A stretch of DNA of 6,214 nucleotides from assembly GCA_002431715.1 (NCBI GenBank), contig DJHI01000258.1:7108-13321 (forward strand), given 5' to 3'. Made by a program: the position numbers and the translations under genes. Positions 1-6,214 of this stretch are shown one piece after another. This DNA comes from Armatimonadetes bacterium UBA5829 (GTDB taxonomy: Bacteria > Armatimonadota > UBA5829). How positions within the stretch are numbered: position 1 is the first letter of the stretch; the number at the start of each line of letters is the position of its first letter. The notes beneath the pieces are model-generated. The model worked only from the letters and a program-made list of their open reading frames with translations. It made no database searches and had not been told where the DNA came from.

Positions 1-105
1 GGGATTTATCAAGATCATAAAGCTGAAATAAATGAACTGCTGCCTAAGCAACTAAATACAACTCGTCTGATCGTAAATTGCGGATCGTTAAGATTTACTC
101 ACTGA
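1..105 (+). CDS. Possible 3' end of a truncated gene, product unknown
   Basis: Frame 1 is open from the first base of the window to a TGA at 103-105, giving 34 residues that end in VNCGSLRFTH. The other two plus frames stop within the first 30 bases. The composition looks protein-like (EINELLPKQLN, then TTRLIVNC), but 34 open codons can occur by chance. A hairpin 39 bases after the stop, shared with a gene arriving from the other strand, fits this being a real gene end. I do not recognise the family. Upstream sequence is needed to confirm it. Confidence 0.4.
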   Translation, partial: GIYQDHKAEINELLPKQLNTTRLIVNCGSLRFTH

Positions 106-143
106 TAGCAGGTTTCAACGATTAACGACACCTTATGCACAAA

Positions 144-165
144 GGGCGCCTCCGAGGAAGCGCCC
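144..165. terminator. Hairpin between convergent gene ends, probable bidirectional terminator
   Basis: GGGCGC at 144-149 pairs with GCGCCC at 160-165. After one C/A mismatch, TCC pairs with GGA around a tiny loop. On the minus strand the stem is followed by TTT, and on the plus strand by the T-rich TACTCTTCT. It lies between the possible plus-strand stop at 105 and the minus-strand stop at 198, where a shared terminator is expected. The T tracts are short, so termination efficiency is uncertain. Confidence 0.55.
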
Positions 166-197
166 TACTCTTCTATCCAAGATGCCGCCGTTGGCAT

Positions 198-398
198 CTA
201 ACTTCTTATTATCTCTATCTCATCTCTCCTAAAGCAATGGAGAGTGGTGTCGCGGCGATGAGGAAATGTTATCGGCCTGTGCTTGACTACCAGCATCTCG
301 CCCCTGTCTTCAGCGCCGCAGACCTTTCCGAGCATGCCGTCATACTCATCCCGGGTCCTCATTCTAACTATCGCTCCCGAGATCTCGCTCTGTGTCAT
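198..398 (-). CDS. Small conserved-looking hypothetical protein (66 aa)
   Basis: I chose the ATG at 398 because AAGGGGGTG lies six bases upstream, a good ribosome binding site. The frame stays open 15 codons further to an ATG at 443, but that start has no comparable site. The product is hydrophilic and basic, with no signal peptide or membrane segment. It contains GMLGKV near residues 21-26 and ends FRRDEIEIIRS. The alternating short strands, a GxxGKV turn and a terminal (R/D)DEIEII strand resemble small SH3-like or KOW-like beta-barrel proteins, but this is an impression of pattern and not a family match. The gene sits about 50 bases downstream of the 6S RNA candidate on the same strand. It could be read through from it or use a promoter near the AT-rich TATATT around 441-446. 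Function unknown. Confidence 0.5.
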   Translation of the reverse strand: MTQSEISGAIVRMRTRDEYDGMLGKVCGAEDRGEMLVVKHRPITFPHRRDTTLHCFRRDEIEIIRS

Positions 399-446
399 CT
401 TTGACACCCCCTTGCGACATACTCCTCTCGGGTGCCTGACCAATAT

Positions 447-637
447 AAAAGCCCCACATGTGCCGTGTGCCTACCGAGTTTTTGAACCCTAGAAAACCAG
501 GGCGGTGCCCCCTGACGACCCTCGCGATTTCCCGATTGCTCGGGACTGCCACTCTTGATCGGCAAGAAAAGCTCCATTAATTTTGAGTGTCGGCTCAAAA
601 CTTCCTCGACTAATCACGTACACCGCAGGGCTTTTTT
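447..637 (-). ncRNA. ssrS: Candidate 6S RNA
   Basis: 6S RNA mimics an open promoter and sequesters housekeeping RNA polymerase holoenzyme. Here the minus strand folds into a rod of about 190 nt. A5-6 at the 5' end and U4 at the 3' end extend a stem GCCCUGCG (631-624) with UGUGGGGC (458-451). Then GUCGAG (610-605) pairs with CUCGGU (478-473), and UUUUGAGCC (600-592) with GGUUCAAAA (488-480). A large bubble follows, with an AU-rich 5' side (591-567) and a small hairpin GGGC-ACC-GCCC (510-500) on its 3' side. Beyond it CUUG (566-563) pairs with CAGG (514-511), CGAUC (561-557) with GGUCG (520-516), and the end is CCCGA-GCAA-UCGGG (544-531). Length, closing stem, central bubble and terminal stem match 6S architecture. 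No hallmark of SRP RNA, tmRNA or RNase P RNA is visible. Exact ends are inferred. A local multi-hairpin fold is also possible for parts of it. Confidence 0.68.
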
Positions 638-638
638 A

Positions 639-696
639 CATATACCCTTTATTCCTTTGCCATGTGTATATTACCACACCATAGGGTGGTTTACAA
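639..696 (-). promoter_or_regulatory. Promoter region of the 6S RNA candidate, two possible promoters
   Basis: The nearer candidate has -10 TATATG (644-639) and a weak -35 TACACA (668-663), spaced 18 bases. It would start transcription in the A run at 637-632, exactly where the RNA stem begins. A second candidate upstream has -35 TTGTAA (696-691), a 17-base spacer and -10 TAATAT (673-668), giving a 5' end about 25-30 bases longer. The spacer of the upstream promoter holds an imperfect palindrome, ACCAC and GTGGT arms at 690-673, which could be an operator or simply a small hairpin. Neither promoter is close to consensus. Confidence 0.4.
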
Positions 697-699
697 CCG

Positions 700-711
700 A
701 AAACCGGTTTT
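700..711. repeat. 12-bp palindrome AAAACCGGTTTT
   Basis: A perfect 12-bp palindrome immediately upstream of the 6S promoter region and abutting the left inverted repeat of the next element. It could be a protein-binding site or part of the repeat cluster. Nothing else in the window repeats it exactly. Confidence 0.45.
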
Positions 712-886
712 TCAGTTGACTGTTTTCTGTTGTCGGTTTTGGGGCTGTTTTCATATTAACTAATTAACTTTTTGACTGTAAGGTAGTGGCATCGGGAGAT
801 GCCACTACGGCCTTTTCCGGCGCAGATTGCAAATCTGCCCGAACAAAGAGACGGTGTATAAACCGCCAACTGCAACTGTCAACTGA
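712..886. repeat. Non-coding element bounded by imperfect inverted repeats, MITE- or REP-like
   Basis: The plus strand at 712-740 begins TCAGTTGAC and ends GTTGTCGGTTT. The complement of 860-886 reads TCAGTTGAC and ends GTTGGCGGTTT, so the two ends are inverted copies of roughly 28 bases with a one-base gap. Between them lie a perfect 11-bp stem with a GGGA loop (783-808, arms GTAGTGGCATC and GATGCCACTAC) and a second hairpin (818-841, core GCAGATT and AATCTGC). The right end also contains the palindrome CTGTCAACTGACAG (876-889). No open frame runs through it. The layout suggests a small non-autonomous mobile or REP-derived element, but only one copy is visible and no target duplication was found. 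The first hairpin is followed on the plus strand by GGCCTTTTCC and could terminate transcription. Confidence 0.5.
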
Positions 887-900
887 CAGCCGATAACCGC

Positions 901-930
901 GATGGGCCGGGATTTAAATCCCGGCCCATC
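901..930 (-). terminator. Perfect 30-bp palindrome after the ligA operon, probable 3' processing or termination hairpin
   Basis: GATGGGCCGGGATTT is followed directly by its exact reverse complement, giving 15-bp arms without a spacer. It begins ten bases after the stop of the DUF1844 gene, the last gene of the minus-strand operon. No T tract follows on either strand, so it is not a classical intrinsic terminator. It may stabilise the 3' end, act with Rho, or be a repeat. Its GGATTT/AAATCC core recurs in the hairpin after the other operon in this window. Confidence 0.55.
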
Positions 931-940
931 TAATATGCGG

Positions 941-1363
941 CTATTGATTTTGCCGGACGAAGTTGAGCTGCAGATCACTGATCATACTGCGCAGAGCGAT
1001 GCGGTCTTGCTCCTCGATATGAGGGTCGAGCTTTTCGACCATGAACACAACCGTATCGATGGCAGCCTTGGCTTGAGCCAGGTCTTTGACAAGCTCCTTC
1101 TGACCGGGCGCAAGGCGCAACCCCATCATCATCCATGCCTGTTCCGCCAATAGGCCGACTATGAACTCCATTGTCGCGTAGACATTTGGAGGCGGCATTT
1201 GCGCCTGCTCGTCCGACTTAACCTCCTCCTGAGGCTGCTGTGCCGATTGCTCGGCTTTAGGTTCGGCTTTTGGCTCCTCTTTCGCCGTCTCTTCCTTTAC
1301 AGTGCCGTCAGGGTTGACTCTTCTTTTGTCCTTTACCTCGTAACCGGACTGTTCTTCCTCCAT
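941..1363 (-). CDS. DUF1844 domain protein (140 aa)
   Basis: Small conserved protein of unknown function. The N-terminus (1-57) is charged and low in complexity, rich in Glu, Lys, Ala and Pro with the repeat EPKAEPKAE, and carries the VKDKRRVNPDG stretch typical of this family. From about residue 58 to 137 comes the helical DUF1844 domain: VYATMEFIVGLLAEQAWMMMG, then DLAQAKAAIDTVVFMVEKL, then a final helix ending DLQLNFVRQ. There is no signal peptide or clear membrane segment. The ATG at 1363 has GGAGG eight bases upstream, located inside the preceding vanZ-like gene. The 56-base overlap implies coupled translation. Family membership is a confident call from the motif pattern. The cellular role is not known. 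Confidence 0.85.
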   Translation of the reverse strand: MEEEQSGYEVKDKRRVNPDGTVKEETAKEEPKAEPKAEQSAQQPQEEVKSDEQAQMPPPNVYATMEFIVGLLAEQAWMMMGLRLAPGQKELVKDLAQAKAAIDTVVFMVEKLDPHIEEQDRIALRSMISDLQLNFVRQNQ

Positions 1364-1730
1364 TTACATCGCCTCCCATCTTAACATTTAGTATTATTAT
1401 CGCAATTGCCGCGCCCAGCGTGTCCGCAAGCAAGTCCAACAGATCGAATGAGCGGCCCGGGACGTGCAGTTGGTGGTATTCGTCTGTCAGCCCATAAATG
1501 GCTGCAAATGCTATTGTGATTATGATCTGCTGCAACTTTGATGCCTGCAAGTTAAGCGCGCGCCAGAAAAGCCAGCCTAGAATGCCGTAAAAGAACGCGT
1601 GCTTGATCTTGTCCGAGTTGTCGATTATATCAAGGCCGGGAATTGATGGAAGCTTGGATTGGGCCGATAAAAAGAATATCAGCGCCATCCAAAGCACCAC
1701 CGGCAGCCATTTATATATCTTATTTCTCAC
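1308..1730 (-). CDS. VanZ-like membrane protein (140 aa)
   Basis: Member of the VanZ-like family, named after the teicoplanin-resistance accessory protein. Most chromosomal members have no proven function and should not be read as resistance genes. Four hydrophobic segments are visible at about residues 8-24, 44-60, 68-82 and 98-115. Family signatures are present: DKIKHAFFYG at 40-49 after the first helix, then YGLTDEYHQLHVPGRSFD at 79-96, and a DxxADxxG helix at 99-106. The start is GTG at 1730, supported by GGAG upstream, 24 bases after the ligA stop. The basic, glycine-rich tail after residue 116 (MGGDVNGGRTVRLRGK) lies largely where the sequence also encodes the ribosome binding site and start of the DUF1844 gene, so its composition may be constrained by that. 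Confidence 0.85.
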   Translation of the reverse strand: MRNKIYKWLPVVLWMALIFFLSAQSKLPSIPGLDIIDNSDKIKHAFFYGILGWLFWRALNLQASKLQQIIITIAFAAIYGLTDEYHQLHVPGRSFDLLDLLADTLGAAIAIIILNVKMGGDVNGGRTVRLRGKGQKKSQP

Positions 1731-1754
1731 TTGTACTCCAAAAGAAAAAGCAGG

Positions 1755-3883
<2,129 letters not shown>

Positions 3884-3903
<20 letters not shown>

Positions 3904-3955
3904 AGCGACGATATGTTTTCACCTCCATGCAAGAAATGCCCCCTATGTTTGTCAA
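3884..3955 (-). promoter_or_regulatory. Two 20-bp direct repeats at the ligA promoter, spaced 52 bp
   Basis: On the minus strand TTGACAATCCAGGGGGGCAT (3903-3884) and TTGACAAACATAGGGGGCAT (3955-3936) match at 16 of 20 positions. The first copy contains the -35 element of the ligA promoter. The second has its own TTGACA, 17 bases from TTGCAT, a poor -10. They could be tandem promoters or a duplicated regulator site. The 52-bp spacing is close to five helical turns, which would place both on the same face of the DNA. Confidence 0.45.
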
Positions 3956-4050
3956 CACACGAGACGCTTATCAGGTTACTTCTCATTTTGGTTTCCTCCA
4001 AACAAAACGGAGAAGCTGGTCGCAGATCAAAATATAAAGTACAATATATA

Positions 4051-4156
4051 AAATACTAAATCAGAGGCTGCGCCCTCACCTCGACCCTCTCCCTCAGGAG
4101 AGGGAGCAACAAGTCGCCATAGCAATACTAAATATAAAATCTCAAATACTAAATCA
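4051..4156. repeat. GA-rich hairpin element flanked by 13-bp perfect direct repeats
   Basis: AAATACTAAATCA occurs at 4051-4063 and again at 4144-4156, bracketing 80 bases. Inside is a perfect 8-bp stem with a CTCA loop, CCCTCTCC (4085-4092) and GGAGAGGG (4097-4104), preceded by GCGCCCTCACC. A third, partial AATACTAAAT is at 4124-4133. The arrangement resembles a small element inserted with target duplication, although tandem duplication in AT-rich DNA could produce the same flanks. The interior resembles GA-rich palindromes dispersed in many bacterial genomes. It fills the leader of the dus gene. Confidence 0.55.
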
Positions 4157-4157
4157 A

Positions 4158-5129
4158 ATGATTCCTATTAAACTAAAAGATGTTTTAATTGATCCGCCGC
4201 TGGTGCTTGCGCCGATGGCGGGAGTGACGAACCACGCATTCAGAATAATGTGCAAACGCAACGGAGGCGCAGGGCTGGTATGCACGGAGATGTTCAGCGC
4301 CTACGCAATCAAGTTTCGAGACCCCCGCACAGCCAGTATGCTCGATTGGACTGATGAAGAACGGCCCGTATCGGCTCAGGTATTCGGCGGAGACCCCGAA
4401 ACAGTCGCGGTCGGTGCGAGAGCCATGCAGGACGCAGGTGCGGATGTGGTAGATGTCAACTTCGGCTGCCCGGTGCCGAAAGTCGCAAAAAGCGGCTCAG
4501 GCGCAATGCTGCTAAAAGACATGGGGCTTGCAAGAGAGATATTGGCTGCCGCGAGAAGTGCCATCGATGGGCCGCTCACTATAAAAACGCGCATAGGCTG
4601 GGACGCGGATGTGACCGTACTCGAACTAGCAGAGGCTGCGCAGGAAGCGGGGGTCGATGCGATATCGGTTCACGCTCGAACCGCAGTTCAGGGGTATTCA
4701 GGAAAGGCGGATTGGGATATAATAGCCGAGGTAGTTAAGCGGGTCGGCATCCCTGTGATAGCTAATGGAGATGTAAAGAGTCCCGTGGATGCCGCAAGAT
4801 TGTTCGAGCAGACCAATTGCTCAGGGATTATGATCGGTCGGGCGAGTCTGGGAGACCCCTGGATATTCGGACGAAATGCCGAATATCTGAAAACCGGCGT
4901 TCTGCCGCCCGAACCGGATGCCATGCAGAGACTGCAGGGAGCGAGAGAACATGCGGCGCTCTTGAGGATGGTATTGGGAGAGGCTCGCGCGGCTAAGGAG
5001 ATGCGTGGGCATCTAGTCTTCTACCTCAAAGGAATGCCGGGAGCTCCTGCGTTGCGTAACAGGTTGATGTTGACCAGATCGGTGGAAGAGATTTTAGAGG
5101 TACTCGATGAAGCGTGTAGTAAGTGTTAG
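4158..5129 (+). CDS. dusB: tRNA-dihydrouridine synthase, DusB/NifR3 type (323 aa)
   Basis: FMN-dependent enzyme that reduces specific uridines in the tRNA D-loop using NADPH. Normal length for bacterial Dus. The TIM barrel opens with LVLAPMAGVTNHAFR (15-29). NFGCPVPKVAKSGSGAML (101-118) carries the catalytic Cys104. IKTRIGWD (142-149) and VHART (171-175) line the FMN and substrate site. IANGDV (201-206) and GIMIGRASLGDPWIF (223-237) bind the FMN phosphate. The C-terminal helical tRNA-binding domain has REHAALL (263-269) and MRGHLVFYLKGMPGAPALR (282-300). The DusB subtype is judged from overall pattern only. No Shine-Dalgarno sequence precedes the ATG at 4158. The leader is AT-rich repeat sequence, and a possible -10 TACAAT lies at 4040-4045 without a good -35. 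Confidence 0.95.
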   Translation: MIPIKLKDVLIDPPLVLAPMAGVTNHAFRIMCKRNGGAGLVCTEMFSAYAIKFRDPRTASMLDWTDEERPVSAQVFGGDPETVAVGARAMQDAGADVVDVNFGCPVPKVAKSGSGAMLLKDMGLAREILAAARSAIDGPLTIKTRIGWDADVTVLELAEAAQEAGVDAISVHARTAVQGYSGKADWDIIAEVVKRVGIPVIANGDVKSPVDAARLFEQTNCSGIMIGRASLGDPWIFGRNAEYLKTGVLPPEPDAMQRLQGAREHAALLRMVLGEARAAKEMRGHLVFYLKGMPGAPALRNRLMLTRSVEEILEVLDEACSKC

Positions 5130-6021
5130 CCTTGGTTCCTCAAAACGAGATAAGAGATCCAAAGTAGAAATTCTCGGTGTGGAATTTGAAGTATCGAGAG
5201 TCGGAACCGATGGCGACATGGCAAAATTCGCTCAGCTTGTAAAAGAGCTGGACGGCAACGTGGATGTTATCGGTCTGGGTGGAATAGACAGGTATTTATG
5301 GACGGATAAACGCCGCTATACGATCAAAGATGCCGATAAACTGGCCAGAAACGCTTTAAAAACCCCGGTAGTGGACGGCAGCGGCGTTAAAAACACGCTC
5401 GAACGCAGGACGGTGGAGTATCTTCAAAACAACGGCATCGTAGATTTTAGCAAAAGCAGGGTAATGGTAACCAGTGCGGTCGACAGGTTCGGCATGGCGC
5501 AGACCATCTCCAAGCTCTGCAATGATGTTATCTACGGCGACCTGATGTTCGCGTGCAACGTTCCGATACCACTCCGATCCTATGGCGCAATTCGTGTTGC
5601 CGCACACACTTTTTTGCCCTTGGTCTGCATTCTTCCGTTCAAGTGGATCTATCCGACGGGCCAAAAGCAGGAGAAATCGATCCCGAAGTATCAGAACTAC
5701 TATAAATGGGCCGATGTGGTAGCCGGTGACTGGCTATTTGTCAGGCGAACGATGCCGACCGTTGAATCGGGTTTGCTTAAGGATAAGATTTTGGTGACCA
5801 ATACGGTTACGCAGGAAGATGTGGAACTCCTTAAGAGCCGCGAGGCCAGGCTGCTGGTGACGTCCAGCCCCGCTGTCGACGGCAGATACTTTGCGACCAA
5901 TGTGTTCGAGGGCATTCTGATTACTCTGCTTGGAAAAAAGCCTGAAGAGACAACGGTCGAGGATTATACCGGCCTGCTCGAGAAGATGGACTGGAAGCCG
6001 ACTATTACTGATCTGGCTTAA
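5107..6021 (+). CDS. Conserved protein of unproven function (304 aa), resembles proteins annotated 'quinate 5-dehydrogenase'
   Basis: The ATG at 5107 overlaps the end of dus by 23 bases in another frame and has AGAGG six bases upstream, so translation is probably coupled. The N-terminus MKRVVSVSLGSSKRDKR leads to GTDGDM (33-38), a LDGNVDVIGLGGIDRYL stretch (48-64), TPVVDGSGVKNTLER (86-100), VMVTSAVDRFGMAQT (119-133) and a C-terminal LVTNTVTQEDVELLK (229-243) with TNVFEGILITL (264-274). I recall this motif set in proteins from Firmicutes and related phyla carrying an automatic quinate dehydrogenase label. I see no convincing Rossmann GxGxxG motif, nor the conserved Lys/Asp pattern of shikimate/quinate dehydrogenases, so that name should not be trusted. 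A hydrophobic patch around 162-180 is probably buried and not a membrane helix. There is no signal peptide. It is cytoplasmic and likely co-expressed with dus. Confidence 0.85.
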   Translation: MKRVVSVSLGSSKRDKRSKVEILGVEFEVSRVGTDGDMAKFAQLVKELDGNVDVIGLGGIDRYLWTDKRRYTIKDADKLARNALKTPVVDGSGVKNTLERRTVEYLQNNGIVDFSKSRVMVTSAVDRFGMAQTISKLCNDVIYGDLMFACNVPIPLRSYGAIRVAAHTFLPLVCILPFKWIYPTGQKQEKSIPKYQNYYKWADVVAGDWLFVRRTMPTVESGLLKDKILVTNTVTQEDVELLKSREARLLVTSSPAVDGRYFATNVFEGILITLLGKKPEETTVEDYTGLLEKMDWKPTITDLA

Positions 6022-6036
6022 CTGGCTTAAGGCAAG

Positions 6037-6060
6037 GGTCAGGATTTGGAAATCCTGACC
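6037..6060 (+). terminator. Strong hairpin after the dus operon, probable terminator
   Basis: GGTCAGGATTT (6037-6047) and AAATCCTGACC (6050-6060) form a perfect inverted repeat with two bases between, beginning 15 bases after the stop at 6021. No T tract follows directly. Instead a second small palindrome AGATAA-GA-TTATCT (6062-6075) leads into ATTTT. Termination or 3'-end protection is likely from position. The GGATTT/AAATCC core matches that of the palindrome at 901-930. Confidence 0.6.
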
Positions 6061-6093
6061 AAGATAAGATTATCTATTTTCGCAGCCTAAAAG

Positions 6094-6127
6094 CAGATTC
6101 CTCGTCGTTCTTCCTCGGAATGACAGT
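6094..6127. repeat. Copy of a common 'CATTCCGAGG' intergenic repeat
   Basis: On the minus strand the segment reads CTGTCATTCCGAGGAAGAAC followed by GACGAGGAATCTG. This closely resembles a short repeat of unknown function, found in intergenic DNA of many unrelated bacteria, with ATTCC and GGAAT ends that can pair. Recognition is from memory. No second copy is in the window. Confidence 0.5.
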
Positions 6128-6152
6128 GTGGCATGCGTTTTATTACTTATCG

Positions 6153-6189
6153 AAAAGCTGGTTCTTGATTAAAAAGCTTGTTCTTGATT
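6153..6189 (+). repeat. Short tandem repeat, period 19
   Basis: AAAAGCTGGTTCTTGATT (6153-6170) is followed by AAAAGCTTGTTCTTGATT (6172-6189), one mismatch in 18, with one base between. A degenerate third unit GAAAGCAAAACTTGTTC follows at 6191-6207. No coding frame is evident. Confidence 0.6.
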
Positions 6190-6200
6190 GGAAAGCAAAA

Positions 6201-6214
6201 CTTGTTCCCTCTCC
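6201..6214 (-). repeat. Edge of a probable second GA-rich element, inverted
   Basis: Read on the minus strand from the window edge, GGAGAGGGAACAAG matches the right arm and flank of the element at 4097-4113 (GGAGAGGGAGCAACAAG) except for a three-base gap. It is cut by the window end, so hairpin and flanks cannot be checked. Confidence 0.4.

Noticed and set aside
399..443. Extension of the small gene to the ATG at 443 (81 aa)
   Set aside because: The ATG at 398 has a much better ribosome binding site, and the extra 15 residues (MVRHPRGVCRKGVSK) encode that site.
364..598. Minus-strand frames of 62-67 codons running through 364-598
   Set aside because: They run through the structured RNA candidate, have no coding pattern and overlap the small gene. 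They are by-products of GC-rich stems.
451..631. Interpretation of the ncRNA as tmRNA, SRP RNA or RNase P RNA
   Set aside because: There is no tRNA-like end or CCA, no GGUC...GGAAGGAAGCAGCC-type SRP core, and the length is far too short for RNase P. The GGGUUCAAAAACUC segment looks T-arm-like, but its flanks do not pair as a T stem.
6153..6207. CRISPR-like array at the window end
   Set aside because: The units are 18 bases with a 1-base gap, so there is no spacer. It is a simple tandem repeat.

Overview
The window reads as an ordinary bacterial chromosome segment of moderate GC. It carries housekeeping genes on both strands, separated by intergenic stretches unusually rich in palindromes and repeat-like elements. 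The lineage cannot be fixed from sequence alone. The 304-residue protein beside the dihydrouridine synthase, the DUF1844 protein and the style of the intergenic repeats recall Armatimonadota or deep Firmicutes-like bacteria, but this is a weak inference from memory.

Layout. At 1-105 (+) there is a possible 3' end of a gene. It faces a 66-codon gene at 198-398 (-), with a hairpin between them that could terminate both. Upstream of the small gene, at 447-637 (-), is a stretch that folds into a long rod with a central bubble, a small hairpin on the 3' side of the bubble and a GCAA-capped end. This is the architecture of 6S RNA, the regulator of housekeeping RNA polymerase, and it is the main non-protein result here. 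Bases 638-940 contain no gene. They hold the candidate 6S promoter, a repeat-like element bounded by inverted repeats, and a perfect 30-bp palindrome.

From 3833 down to 941 a minus-strand operon reads ligA (NAD-dependent DNA ligase), a VanZ-like membrane protein, and a DUF1844 protein. The gap is 24 bases between the first two, and the last two overlap by 56 bases. A good promoter (TTGACA, 16 bases, TAACAT) lies upstream of ligA. Its -35 half is part of a 20-bp sequence that recurs 52 bp further upstream.

From 4158 to 6021 a plus-strand pair reads a DusB-type tRNA-dihydrouridine synthase and an uncharacterised 304-residue protein that overlaps it by 23 bases. The leader of this pair contains an element with a GA-rich hairpin flanked by 13-bp perfect direct repeats. 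After the pair come a strong hairpin, a sequence resembling a widespread intergenic repeat, a short tandem repeat, and what looks like an inverted copy of the GA-rich element at the window edge.

I see no phage, CRISPR, transposase or defence gene. The interest is in the 6S candidate, the palindrome and repeat families, the duplicated ligA promoter element, and the uncharacterised partner of dus.
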